A program made the translations under genes and the position numbers. A DNA stretch of 64,000 bases from Siphonodentalium dalli (Eukaryota > Mollusca > Scaphopoda > Gadilida > Siphonodentaliidae): assembly GCA_032622095.1 (NCBI GenBank), contig CP136068.1:161407465-161471464 (forward strand). Direction: 5' to 3'. The notes under the pieces were generated by a model, which was given only the letters and a program-made list of their open reading frames with translations, had not been told where the DNA came from and ran no database searches. This document shows, piece after piece, positions 1 through 12,594 of this stretch (position 1 is the stretch's first letter; every line of letters starts with the position of its first letter).

Positions 1-3000
1 ACGCAATCATATTGGTTAATCACACAAACATTATATAAACGCTCTTCATTATTTCCATATAAGAAAAACAGTAACAAACAACGCTCTTTATGCTTAACAT
101 ATCCGGATCTAAACAAAAGCCAGGAAACGTAACGGTTTTTCCTTGTGTTTGCACAACAAAGTGAAAACAATTGACAATAACATACTGTTTATGCCATATT
201 TTTGTATGATATAACAACAAATTCTGCCTATATTTTACTATTTCTGTTTATGGCGGTTTTTGACGGAGATGAATATTTTAACAGCATACCCACCGCCAAC
301 ACCGCCCGTATCTATAATATGAGCAATAAAAGATATTTTTTTATTAATACCAAATGCTCTCACCATACCCAGAAGCTGCACGTTGCATGGAAAATGATAT
401 ATTGAGATGTCTGCCTAAGGTCGGATTATTTCAAGAGTCTCCCGAATGTCGTTTCATGTTGTTAGGTATATGTATATTAGTACATGGTATTGGTTATAAT
501 AATTAAAGGCACGGGCGGCGTTCGTTGCAGAACTATTCATATGTGATCAAATCGCCACCAACAGATGGAATATTAAAATATATATAGCTTTGTCGAGATG
601 TCTCCCTAAGGTCGGATTATTTCAAGAGTCTCACTAATGTCGTTAATTTTGTTAGCTATATGTATATGTATATCAGTACATGGCATTGGTTATAATAATT
701 AAAGGCACGGGCGGTGTTCGTTGCAGAAATATTAATATGTGGTCAAATCGCCACCAACAGATGGAATATTAAAATATGTACAGTTTTGTTCATATACAAA
801 CGTAATCAGCGCATGAATAGTGTATTGTCCTCAATGTGTACGATGATTGCGTAAACAACAGCATGCTCGTGTTACAGAAGTTTTGCTTCTGTTTACATAA
901 CACAACGCAATCATATTGGTTAATCACACAAACATTATATAAACGCTCTTCATTATTTCCATATAAGAAAAATAGTAACAAACAACGCTCTTTATGCTTA
1001 CCATATCCGGATCTATACAAAAGTCCGGAAACGTAACGGTTTTGTCCTTTTGTTTGCACAACAAAGTGAAAACAATTGACAATAACATACTGTTTATGTC
1101 ATATTTATGTATGATATAACAACAGATTCTGCCTATATTTTACTATTTCTGTGTATGGCGGTTTTTGACGGAGATGAATATTTTAACAGCATACCCACCG
1201 CCAACACCGCCCGTATCTATAATATGAGCAATAAAAGATTATTTTTTTATTAGTACCAGATGCTCTCACCATACCCCGAAGCTGCACGTTGCATGGGAAA
1301 TGATATATTGAGATGTCTGCCTAAGGTCGTATTATTTCAAGAGTCTCCCGAATGTCGTTTCATGTTGTTAGGTATATGTATATCATTACATGGTATTGGT
1401 TATAATAATTAAAGGCACGGGCGGCGTTCGTTGCAGAACTATTCATATGTGATCAAATCGCCACCAACAGATGGAATATTAAAATATATATAGCTTTGTT
1501 GAGATGTCTCCCTAAGGTCGGATTATTTCAAGAGTCTCCCTAATGTCGTTAATTTTGTTAGCTATATGTATATGTATATCAGTACATGGCATTGGTTATA
1601 ATAATTAAAGGCACGGGTGGCGTTCGTTGCAGAACTATTCATATGTGATCAAATCGCCACCAACAGATGGAATATTAAAATATATATAGCTTTGTCGAGA
1701 TGTCTCCCTAAGGTCGGATTATTTCAAGAGTCTCCCTAATGTCGTTAATTTTGTTAGCTATATGTATATGTATATCAGTACATGGCATTGGTTATAATAA
1801 TTAAAGGCACGGGTGGCGTTCGTTGCAGAACTATTCATATGTGATCAAATCGCCACCAACAGATGGAATATTAAAATATATATAGCTTTGTCGAGATGTC
1901 TCCCTAAGGTAGGATTATTTCAAGAGTCTCCCTAATGTCGTTAATTTTGTTAGCTATATGTATATGTATATCAGTACATGGCATTGGTTATAATAATTAA
2001 AGGCACGGGCGGTGTTCGTTGCAGAAATATTAATATGTGGTCAAATCGCCACCAACAGATGGAATATTAAAATATGTACAGTTTTGTTCATATACAAACG
2101 TAATCAGCGCATGAATAGTGTATTGTCCTCAATGTGTACGATGATTGCGTAAACAACAGCATGCTCGTGTTACAGAAGTTTTGCTTCTGTTTACATAACA
2201 CAACGCAATCATATTGGTTAATCACACAAACATTATATAAACGCTCTTCATTATTTCCATATAAGAAAAATAGTAACAAACAACGCTCTTTATGCTTACC
2301 ATATGCGGATCTATACAAAAGTCAGGAAACGTAACGGTTTTTTCCTTTTGTTTGCACAACAAAGTGAAAACAATTGACAATAACATACTGTTTATGCCAT
2401 ATTTCTGTATGATATAACAAAACGTTCTGCCTATATTTTACTATTTCTGTTTATGGCGGTTTTTGAAGGAGATGAATATTTTAACAGCATACCCACCGCC
2501 AAAATCGCCCGTATCTTTAATATGAGCAATAAAAGATGTTTTTTTTTATTATTAACACCAATGCTCTCACCATACCAAGAAGCTGCGCGTTGCATGGCAA
2601 ATGATATACTGAGATGTCTCCCTAAGGTCGGATTATTTCAAGAATCTCCTGAATGTCGTTCATGTTGTTTGGTATATGTATATCATTACATGGTTTTGGT
2701 TACAATAATTAAAGGCACGAGCGGCGTTCGTTGCAGAAATATTCATATGTGTTCAAATCGCCACCAACAGATGGAATATTAAAATATATATAGCTGCATG
2801 TGTCGAGATGTCTCCCTAAGGTCGGATTATTTCAAGAGTCTCCCTAATGTCGTTAATTTTGTTAGCTATATGCATATGTATATCAGTACACGGCATTGGT
2901 TATCATAATTAAAGACACGGGCGGCATTCGTTGCAGAAATATTAATATGCGGTCAAATCGCCACCATCAATAGGAATATTAAAATATATAGTTTTGTTCA

Positions 3001-5540
3001 TATGCAAACATAATCAGCTCGTAAATAGTATATTGTCCTCAAGGTGTACGATGGTTGTGTGAACAACAGCCTGCTCGTGTTACAGAAGTTTTGCTGCTGT
3101 TTACATAACACAACGCAGTCATATTGGTTAATCTCACAAACATTACATGAACGCTCTTCATTATTTCCATATAAGAAAAACAGTAACAAAGAACGCTTTT
3201 TATGCTTACCATATCCGGATCTATACAAAAGTCAGGAAACGTAACGGTTTTTTCCTTTTGTTTGCACAACAAAGTGAAAACAATTGACAATAACATACTG
3301 TTTATGACATAGTTCTGTATGATATTATAACAACAAATTCTGCCTATATTTTACTATTTCTGTTTATGGCGGTTTTTGACGGAGCTGAATATTTTAACAG
3401 CATACCCACCGCCAAAGACCGCCCGTATCTTTAATATGAGCAATAAAAGATGTTTTTTTATTAATACCAAATGCTCTCACCATACCCAGAAGCTGCACGT
3501 TGCATGGAAAATGATTTATTGAGATGTCTCCCTAAGGTCAGATTATTTCAAGAATCTCCCTAATGTCGTTCATGTTGTTAGGTATATGTATATCATTACA
3601 TGGTTTTGGTTATAATAATTAAAGGCACGGGCGGCGTTCGTTGCAGAAATATTCATATGTGTTCAAATCGCCACCAACAGATGGAATATTAAAATATATA
3701 TAGCTGTGTCGATATGTCTCCCTAAGGTCGGATTATTTCAAGAGTCTCCCTAATGTCGTTAATTTTGTTAGCTATAGGTATATGTATATCAGTACATGGC
3801 ATTGGTTATAATAATTAAAGGCACGGGCGGTGTTCGTTGCAGAAATATTAATATGTGCTCAAATCGCCACCAACAGATGGAATATTAAAATATGCACAGT
3901 TTTGTTCATATGCAAACGTAATCAGCGCGTGAATAGTGTATTGTCCTCAATGTGTACGATGATTGCGTAAACAACAGCATGCTCGTGTTACAGAAGTTTT
4001 GCGTCTGTTTACATAACACAACGCAATCATATTGGTTAATCACACAAACATTATATAAACGCTCTTCATTATTTCCATATAAGAAAAACAGTAACAAACA
4101 ACGCTCTTTATGCTTAACATATCCGGATCTAAACAAAAGCCAGGAAACGTAACGGTTTTTCCTTGTGTTTGCACAACAAAGTGAAAACAATTGACAATAA
4201 CATACTGTTTATGCCATATTTTTGTATGATATAACAACAAATTCTGCCTATATTTTACTATTTCTGTTTATGGCGGTTTTTGACGGAGATGAATATTTCA
4301 ACAGCATACCCAACACCGCCCGTATCTTTAATATGAGCAATAAAACTTGTGTTTTTATTATTATTAATACCAAATGCTCTCACCATACCCAGAAGCTGCG
4401 CGTTGCATGGAAAATGATATATTGAGATGTCTCCCTAAGGTCGGATTATTTCAAGAGTCTCCCTAATGTCGTTCATGTTGTTAGGTATATGTCGGCGTTC
4501 GTTGCAGAAATATTCATGTGTTCAAATCGCCACCAACAGATGGAATATTAAAATATATATAGCTGTGTCGAGTTGTCTCCCTAAGGTCGGATTATTTCAA
4601 GAGTCTCCATAATGTCGTTAATTTTGTTAGCTATATGTATATGTATATCAGTACATGGCATTGGTTATAATAATTAAAGGCACGGGCGGTGTTCGTTGCA
4701 GAAATATTAATATGTGGTCAAATCGCCACCAACAGATGGAATATTAAAATATGTACAGTTTTGTTCAGATGCAAACGTAATCAGCGCGTGAATAGTGTAT
4801 TGTCCTCAATGTGTACGATGATTGCGTAAACAACAGCATGCTCGTGTTACGGAAGTTTTGCGTCCGTTTACATAACACAACGCAATTATAGTGGTTAATC
4901 ACACAAACATTATATAAACGCTCTTTATTATTTCCATTTAAGGAAAGTAGTAACAAATAACGCTCTTTATGTTTACCATATCCGGATCTAAATAAAACCT
5001 AGGAAAGGTAACGTTGTTTTCTTTTGTTTACGTAACACATTTGACGGATGTGAATATGTTAGTAGCATGCCCACCGCCGACACTGGCCGTATCTTTTATA
5101 TAGCAATAAAAGATTTTTTGTTCGTTTGATACCAAATGCTCTCACCATAACCAGAAGCTTTACGTTGCATAGAAAATGATATATCGAGATGTCTCGCCAT
5201 CAACATATGGAATATTAAAGCATTGTTCATATGCAAACATAATGGGGCGTAAATAGTGTATTGTGTAATAGTATACTGTCTTCAAGGTGTGCGATGATTG
5301 CCAACACCGCCCGTATCTTTGATATAGCAATAAAAGATTTTTTTTTTTTGATTAATAACAAATGCCCTCACCTTACCCAGAAGCTACGCGTTGCATAGGA
5401 AATGATATATCGAGATTCTCCATAAGGTCGGATTATTTCAAGAGTCTCCCTAAGGTTTATGGCTGTTTTTGACGGAGGTGAATATTTTAACAGCATACCC
5501 ACTGCCAACGCCGCCCGTATCTTTAATATAGCAATAAGCA
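1..5540 (+). repeat. Tandem array of TTAA-ended inverted-repeat element units
   Basis: Five to six units of one sequence follow head to tail. The landmark tgtacgatgattgcgtaaac recurs near 836, 2134, 3952 and 4812, and in diverged form near 3044, giving unit lengths of about 1298, 910, 908 and 860 bp. Each unit has a left end reading TTAAAGGCACGGGCGG and a right end reading CCGCCCGTATCTTTAA, which are inverted copies of each other. This is the structure of a small cut-and-paste element with TTAA target sites, as made by piggyBac or Kolobok families. The array decays after 4.9 kb into shorter, more diverged pieces and stops near 5540. Short open frames on both strands recur with the unit and are not genes. 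Confidence 0.85.
1310..2065 (+). repeat. Four-copy block of ~191-196 bp sub-repeats inside the array
   Basis: The start gagatgtct recurs at 1310, 1501, 1697 and 1893. Other units of the array carry only two of these blocks (for example 404 and 595). The two extra blocks account for the 1298-bp unit compared with ~910 bp elsewhere. Each sub-repeat contains the element's left terminus TTAAAGGCACGGG, so the amplified piece is the element end itself. Confidence 0.85.
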
Positions 5541-6223
5541 GTTATCAACGTACGATATCTCCATTCGTCGTTTATTTACATGTCTTCATGGCATATGACA
5601 CTTTCCGACAAACACTTTAAGGACATTTCTAACGGGACAATGTTTTCGTTTGAAACGTGTGGGGAGGGGTTGGGTGTCTTTGTTCAGTCATATACTCATT
5701 GTAGCAAATGAACACACCAGCTTCATATGTCGAGTTGTTTGTAGATGCGATCGCGAATCGCGATGGAGAGTTCAAACAATAATGAATATTTCATAATTAC
5801 CCTCTAATTTGGTTGTTAAAAATAGATAATGACGACGTGTGCATAGATACATTATCAGACAACAAGTGATCATTGAGCGCTAAACGTTTTAGTTGATTGT
5901 TCGATCGTTTTGTAATTATAATAAGCTGGATGCGTGCCGGGCCATGCACATCGTTTGCGCCACCCAGACCTTGCTTTTTGACGCTGTTGGGAGACAATAT
6001 TCAGATGAAAATACTAAATGCTTGCATATATATAATGAAATTGATGAGCGTTTGTACATGTATGGTTTAAAATGAAAGAATCAATCGCCGACCCACCCAT
6101 GGCGATATAGATGCCATTGTTGGATAAATGGGCTAAATTTGTCAGATTTTCTAGTGATGGTAAACGGGGGTATTGTATCGATCCCCTTGACTTTAATAAT
6201 ACTACCGTACTATTAACGTAAAA
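5541..6223. other. Stretch with no recognisable gene
   Basis: Mixed-composition DNA after the array. Short open frames on both strands (near 5.8-6.1 kb) show no domain, repeat or codon pattern that I recognise. Confidence 0.5.
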
Positions 6224-6295
6224 CGTGCATCCAAACTGCCTCTATCCGAGTACACGTATAATAGGGACAGCGCATAGAGGCCGTTTGGATGCATG
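6224..6295. other. Hairpin of pre-miRNA size
   Basis: Arms 6227-6245 (gcatccaaactgcctctat) and 6274-6292 (atagaggccgtttggatgc) are complementary at 18 of 19 positions, with about three further outer pairs including a G-T. The loop is 28 nt. The hairpin is seen directly; any RNA product is speculation, and it could equally be the core of an old inverted-repeat element. Confidence 0.5.
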
Positions 6296-7062
6296 GAATG
6301 GGAGCGGAGCGCGTTGCAAGTCCATGTGCACTGGTTAATATATTCATTTCCGCTTTAGCTAACAACTTGCCTGATTGCCAACAAATGCATACAGGGCAAT
6401 TGGCTGCATGATATTATATTGTCCGTATGAAGGCAGCTTGGGGAGGTGCGGTCCGTGTCATGTTTATGTTGCGCACTTGGCAGAACCGGCCGTAGGTTAA
6501 CAATGCTGTTCTCGCTCGAGCTACCGAGATTGGAACACCTGTATATACATACATGTCTATTCTGCACGAGAGCATTTACGGTATTGCATCATTTGGTTAA
6601 TGATTTATTTTGGCCGAATTATACCAAATGTGCTTGTCCCTATAAACATGCTGATGTCAACTTCCATGTACCATGCCATGACCAATGTCCCAATTGTATG
6701 GATTGTATCCCGTGCTAAATTATTTAACGACAAAATCCGACCAAGATATGCACCAGAGAACATGTTTTGCCGGACGACGCCAAATGCAAGTTATTTGTTT
6801 TCTCCCTCAACCAGATAACTTATATCAACCGAGGGCGTTTTGTAATAATGTCGTTTGGTCCCAAAAGGTTTGTCCTACTGTTTGTTTTCTTCCTGAGGGT
6901 GTTTTGTCAGAGTACCATGACAAGATATCTGGACATCAATTCAAATTCAGATGTTTATTGAACATGGATTATCATCAGAACAAAATGAAAATATAACAAT
7001 GATGACGATTTTATAAAAAAAAAAAACAATGATGACGACTTACATAACATGTAATCAAATAA
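6296..7062. other. No gene seen; short A-tract insertion scar
   Basis: Open frames overlap in several phases at 6.35-6.99 kb without any family signature. A 14-bp direct repeat aacaatgatgacga (6995-7008 and 7024-7037) brackets an A-rich tract, which looks like a tiny poly(A) insertion with target duplication. Confidence 0.35.
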
Positions 7063-7516
7063 CTTAAAGGCACGGGAGGCCTTAATTGTCGAAAATATTC
7101 ATATCTGTTCCAAACACCGTAAACAGAAAAACATTAACACGCTTAGTGTTCAATGCATATATACCATGACAATCGCGTAAACAACAGTATGTTATCATAA
7201 AGATCTACTATATTTTATCTGAACAAGAGCCTGTTGTGTTACAGAAGACAGCACAATGCTGCTGGCTAATCACACACAAATGGTATAAACGCTCTTTATT
7301 AGTTCCATATCAGGAATTCACCAACAAAGAACGCTCTTTATGTTTACCATAATAATATAAACAAACACCAGAAAAGTAACTGTTTATGCTTTTTTTTTTA
7401 CATAACAATGGTCAAACATATGTCTACATTTTGATGTTCTTTCTGTTTGTGCCGGTTTTTGACGGGTGGAAACATTTTGACAGGATACCCACCGCCAAGG
7501 CCTCCCGTACCTTTAA
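7063..7516 (+). mobile_element. TTAA-ended MITE, single copy
   Basis: The left end at 7063 reads TTAAAGGCACGGGAGGCCTT. The right end at 7516, reverse-complemented, reads TTAAAGGTACGGGAGGCCTT, which differs at one of 20 positions. The interior shares landmarks with the 1-5.5 kb array in the same order: gtaaacaacagtatg, two copies of acgctcttta, and the terminal gacggg...cccaccgccaa. The length is 454 bp and it has no coding capacity. The TTAA at each border is the expected target duplication. It lies on the same strand as the array and ~0.7 kb upstream of the piggyBac relic. Confidence 0.85.
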
Positions 7517-7924
7517 ACGTACAACTGGATAGCTTCTGTCTCATGACATGACTAGACTACTTTGTGGCACATGAGGGGTTTCTGAATTATGACGTAGACA
7601 GGACACCGATAATGATGAATGTTCACTAATCCTGATATGGCACCAGAGATAAAATGGGAAATAAACAGTATCCGTTATCATGAAAGCCCTTGTTGCACTT
7701 CCATCCGAACTGTGTGGTGAACCATTGACCGATTTAATTTGAATATGGCTCAACATGATCATTATGCCAAAGTTATATTTGTCCCAGGAAAACTACGAAA
7801 ACCAACAGCGTCTGTCCGAGTGTGCGTCATTTCGGCCGTGCATGCGCATTTTGGTTTGCGAACGATAACTTTAGTAACGTTAAAATTGTATTAATTTTCT
7901 GCGCATGTTTTATCTCTGTACTCC

Positions 7925-8050
7925 CCATAAGCGTCCCTGGACGCTTTTGCACTATTTCCACATAAGCGCATGTGGACGCCTCGCAACATATCCCTAGACG
8001 CGCATAAGAGCGCGTTACCAGACTTCCCCACAAGCGCCCTAGAGCGCCAC
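7925..8050. repeat. Short GC-rich repeats upstream of the piggyBac relic
   Basis: Four loosely spaced copies of a motif like cataagcg...ggacgc occur within ~125 bp (for example ccataagcg then tggacgc, cacataagcg then tggacgc, ctagacgcgcataag, ccacaagcgccctagagcgc). Position and repetition resemble subterminal transposase-binding repeats of a DNA transposon. That role is inferred from location only. Confidence 0.35.
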
Positions 8051-8237
8051 ACTAGGCCCAGACTGTACTAATGAGTTCGCCCCTATGCCCCCCGCTTTTG
8101 CTATGTTTCTAATCGAGACCACCCGGTTATGTCAACTCGTTATTTGCCTATCTAATAACAATAAACGTGGCACCGTGTGCATCGCGCGCGACACATGCTG
8201 TGTTACTTGGGTACCATTCTAAGTATTTACGAACAAC

Positions 8238-9911
8238 ATGGCTGCGACATTTTCGAAACAGCAAGTGATCGACATGTTAATGGGAGATGATAGCGATTTT
8301 AGCGGAGGTTGCGGTTCCTCGTCATCAGAAGATTCAGACGACGATTACTCTGCCCCTGCTACCAGCGACAATGTGACCTCCATCGATGATAGCAGCTTGA
8401 ATAATAACCAGATTGGCTGGTCAAATAAACTTCGAAAGGTATCACTTCAGCCATTTACCCAAAGGACAGGGCCAGTTATACCCGATGAATTCGATACTGA
8501 TACAGCAACAGCTTTGGAATATTTCAATTTTATGTTCTCGCCATCGAAGTATGCCGAAATAGCCAGGCATACTAACAACTATGCCAAGTGGAAAATGGAA
8601 GAAAAGGGCGAGACTGATAAATACTGGTCTGATATTTCGGAACTAGAACTTCGTGCGTACATCGGTATGAACATCATGATGGGTGTGAATGACCTTCCCT
8701 CATACAAGCAGTACTGGTCACATGCTGAGTTTATCGGAAACGCCGGCATCAGCAAAGTTATGAATCGGCGCAGATTTGAAAAAATCACAAAATACTTCCC
8801 CGTCAGTGACAGAGAGCGAACCTGCTAAAGGGACAGATTCGTACGATCCACTATATAAGGTTCGCGACATCATCGACTCATCACTAACAACATTGAAATC
8901 GTGTTACTTGCCTTCGCAATATATATCTGTCGACGAAGGAATGATATAATGGACGGGACGTCTCTCCTACAAGCAATACATGCCGGCAAAACCAATAAAA
9001 CGAGGGATCAAAATATGGATGATGTACGATGCCACCAATGCCTACCTGTTAAACTTTGAAGTATACCTCGGAAAGCATTATTTCAAACCGTCTGGAAAAG
9101 GTCTCGGGTATGATGTGGTTACGTCATTGTCATCGGATTTGTGTGACAAAAATTACTGTTTGTTCTTTGATAACTATTTTACGAGTGTGCACCTCATGCA
9201 GGACTTACTAAACGATGGGTTTTACTCGTGTGGCACCGTTTGGCAGAACAGGAAAGGATTCCCGAAGGATTTACAGCGACTGAAGAAAATGAATCGAGGT
9301 GACTATAACACTAGGCAGGATGGCGAATTTCTCACGGCAACGGTATGGCAGGAGAAGAAACAAGTGTTCACCCTTAGCACGATGACTGACCCAACGACAG
9401 ATATCATGGCCAATCGGCGCCAGGGAAAAACAATTTTTGAAGTGACTCAGCCGATGAGCATATTCATGTACAACAAGTACATGAATGGTGTTGACAAACA
9501 TGATCAGTTGAGGATGACGTATCTCCTCGGTCGCGAAAGGAAAAAGCATGGAAATGCATCTTCTGGTTGGTCGCCAATTCATCAATAGTTAACAGTTTCA
9601 TCTTGTTCAAAGAAACATCAAAGAGACATAATTCTAAGAAGGTGTTCACGCATATGGATTTTAGGATTGAACTGGCTCATCAACTGATTGCAGGATATTC
9701 TTCTAGAAAACTCAAAGCACAAGAAGGGCCACATGCCCTCAATATATCACCAGAAAACTAAAACGGACACGTGTCCACACACATGGGACGCAAGAACCGA
9801 TGTCGGGTTCATCTGAACTCAAAAGAAAGAAAAGAAACTGTATTTGGTTGCAAACTCTCCAATGTTCATCTATGTAAGGACGGTTGCCATTTCAAGTATC
9901 ATTGTAGTTGA
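8238..9911 (+). pseudogene. piggyBac-type DDE transposase, broken
   Basis: This is a relic of a cut-and-paste transposase of the piggyBac (DDE_Tnp_1_7) family. The first 196 codons have an acidic Ser/Asp-rich N-terminus and then the start of the domain (eARHTNNYAKWK, a tryptophan-containing W-SDIS-ELELRAYIGM stretch). After a frame change near 8820, the three catalytic-type aspartates are visible in SVDEGMI, LFFDNYF and NGVDKHDQL. An in-frame TAA interrupts at 8947-8949. A second frame change near 9550 leads to NSSIVNSF. A further TAA lies at 9759-9761, after which the same frame continues to TGA at 9909-9911 through a cysteine/histidine-rich tail (RCRVH, FGCKL, HLCKDGCHFKYHC), matching the C-terminal zinc-binding domain of the family. 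Two shifts and two stops make it non-functional. Its own terminal repeats were not found with confidence. Confidence 0.9.
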
Positions 9912-10154
9912 ACGTTCCGAACAATTATGGATTATGGTTATGAGATATATAGTGCATGGACATCACAGAGAACCCAATGTGTATCTACTGTATATTGCTA
10001 TACTCAATTAACATTCAAACTATCCAATTATATTAATTGTTCACGCAACACATTTCATGATATAATTTCAAATTTGGTGAATTGCACGATTTGACTCAGT
10101 TATAATTTCAAACCAAATTATAACATTCAAAAACAAATTTATTGCGAAATATTT

Positions 10155-10706
10155 TTAAAGATACGGGCGGCGTTCGCGGTGGGTATGGTGTTAACACATT
10201 CATATCCTTGAAAAACCACCATAAACAGAAGGAATAGTAAGATATGGACATAGCTTGTTCTTATACCAATCAGAAATATGGCATAAACAGTATGTTATTG
10301 TCAATTTGTTCCCCTTTGTTATGTAAACAAAAGCAAAAAAATTACGTTTCATTGCTTTTGTTTAGATCTGGATATGACACACATAAAGCGCGTTGTTTGT
10401 TACTGTTTTCCTGATAGGGAAATAATAAAGAGCGTTTATATCATTTTTGTATGAATAACCAATAGAATTTCGGTCTGTTATGTTATTTACGTACAGCATT
10501 GTACGTCTTGACGACAATACACTATTTACGCGCTGATTATGTTTGGCATATGAGTTGAACTGTATATACATGATATATCAGTACACGGCATTGGTTATAA
10601 TAATTAAAGACACGGGCGTATATACATGTATGTTGGCGTTCATTCTGTTGATGCCGATTTGAACAAATATAAATATTTCTGCAACGGATGTCGCCCGTGA
10701 CTTTAA
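10155..10706 (-). mobile_element. TTAA-ended MITE, inverted copy
   Basis: The left border reads TTAAAGATACGGGCGGCGTT and the right border, reverse-complemented, reads TTAAAGTCACGGGCGACAT. The interior is the reverse complement of the array unit: the caaaagcaa/atctggatat block, then taaagagcgttta, then a terminal caacagaatgaacgcc-like stretch. The length is 552 bp. It faces the copy at 7063-7516, so the piggyBac relic lies between two oppositely oriented copies. There is no coding capacity. Confidence 0.8.
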
Positions 10707-12590
10707 TAATGGTTGCATTAGTTGAAAATCGACTATAACCAAGATCGCTATTTGCGTCGTTTTAGAAACACCAGCGCAGTTATTATTATATTTTTCAAAA
10801 ATATATATGTTATTGAATGTTTTTGTATTATCAAATCGCTCTAGTTATCCAATCACCTTGAAAATTACAACTTTAGAAAAATAACGGTACTTTTTCGTAA
10901 CGGAATTAGTTTGCCCGACCCGCATCATAGCAATTCAACATGACCACCGGCATCATAGTATATTAGCATGCCCACTTGACCAGGGGTGGATACGCGACAG
11001 CTCAGCTACAGTTATGTATTATTGTTTCAAACCGCTTAACATCAAATGGCTGGTGTTACATGCATGTTTCAGTCGGACGTTATGTTACAATTTGCTTGAT
11101 CGAAGAGTTCACAAACTATTTTCTCAAACATGTTTGGTTTTTGAGTAAAAGGAAATATCTATATCAATACAATGTGTACATTGTGCGGTCCTTTTTCTGA
11201 TAATGTTGGTATATGTTTCTGGTGTTTCTGACGTATGTGATAAAATAGTGTGTAATCGTACACCTATATACCTGTATATGGATTGTTTCAAATTTCTCTT
11301 ATATTATATAATGCGGCTAAATTTTAAATGGTGATGCCATACAGTGTTTGCACGAAGATGAACTTCCAAGCACGACGTGTTATATAATAGGTGTTTTCGA
11401 AGTCGAAATCAAAGTTGATATTGAGTAATTAGACAACGCGCCATAAAACCAATGACATACACGTATACCTATGATCTAGCCTGCATCACGATTACCATTG
11501 ATTTGTGCTAATAAATCAGAAGCCGTGCGGTATATACACGTAAGCATTACGCACTCTGGAAGCGGAACATACTTATGTATGTACAGCGAATTACCAATGA
11601 ATAATAATTATAATTGAATTGTATGTGTATGTTCTATATATTATCACTTCTGTTAACTGTTACATTTGCATGTTAGTTTATAGTAATAAACAATCACAAA
11701 CATCACTATTCTGAAAATATATTTTAAAACCTTACTTGAATTTCGTAGTGCGACATCGCGTTATTTTGGCTGAACGAAATAGAGGATATCTAGCGTTCTG
11801 AATTGATACCGGACAAATACATTTGTTCTGGCAGTAACAACAGAAACTCATTATCGCCAGAAACAATATACATGCGTTGACGACAAGTTGGTCGCGAAAT
11901 TAAGTCCTTAAGCCATATCATGGGATATTTATGGTATTAATTATGAGAAGAAAACAAAACACATTTGCTTTGAATTGTTTACAAAATACTTTTGGGAGTT
12001 GGTGACTTTCCAAAATAAGACGAGTCTAAATCCTGAACAAGGATCATTTGTATAAGACCTATTTTATTGTCACAATGTGACATTCGTGTGCAAACACGTC
12101 GTGGTCACTTCAACCCATGTAATCTGAGTAAATGATGAGATTTTGTATGGAATATTAAAAGCAACATTTCAGAGCTGACGAAACGCACAATACATATAGT
12201 TTGATATACTGATATTGAACTAATCCCAACAGAAATGTCGAAGATACTTGCTTGCCCAGGGCTCTTATACACAGGTGTCGATTTTCTCATATTACGACAC
12301 ACGTCCCGGCTTACGGTCATTATCCCCAGTTGGAGCTGTCACTCCAACAGCCTACTTTCACTGCGTCAACACAGTAACAGGTTTATCACCATTTATGGAG
12401 CAACGGGATACTTTCTGACAAGCCAAAACTTATGGGGAAATAGCGTCTGGTACTTTATATATGCCCGGGAACACACCGTCGGTATTATGTTATAGCTGCA
12501 GGGAGATGAAGGGGTGGCTTATACAGCTAGTGTGGGAACTAAAGAGTTAAATATCTTATAAATATGTTCAGTGCGTAAGTACAATTCAAG
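10707..12590. other. No gene seen
   Basis: AT-rich DNA with only short open frames (the longest is about 86 codons near 12.2-12.5 kb) and no recognisable domain, RNA or repeat. Confidence 0.5.
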
Positions 12591-12594
12591 TTCG

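Noticed and set aside
836-5000. Repeated ~66-90-codon frames on both strands in the first 5 kb
   Set aside because: They recur with the tandem unit, occur on both strands, and break in diverged units.
8980-9588. Intact 202-codon transposase gene
   Set aside because: It lacks the first catalytic region and the C-terminus in frame; homologous sequence continues on both sides across stops and frame changes, so it is part of a pseudogene.
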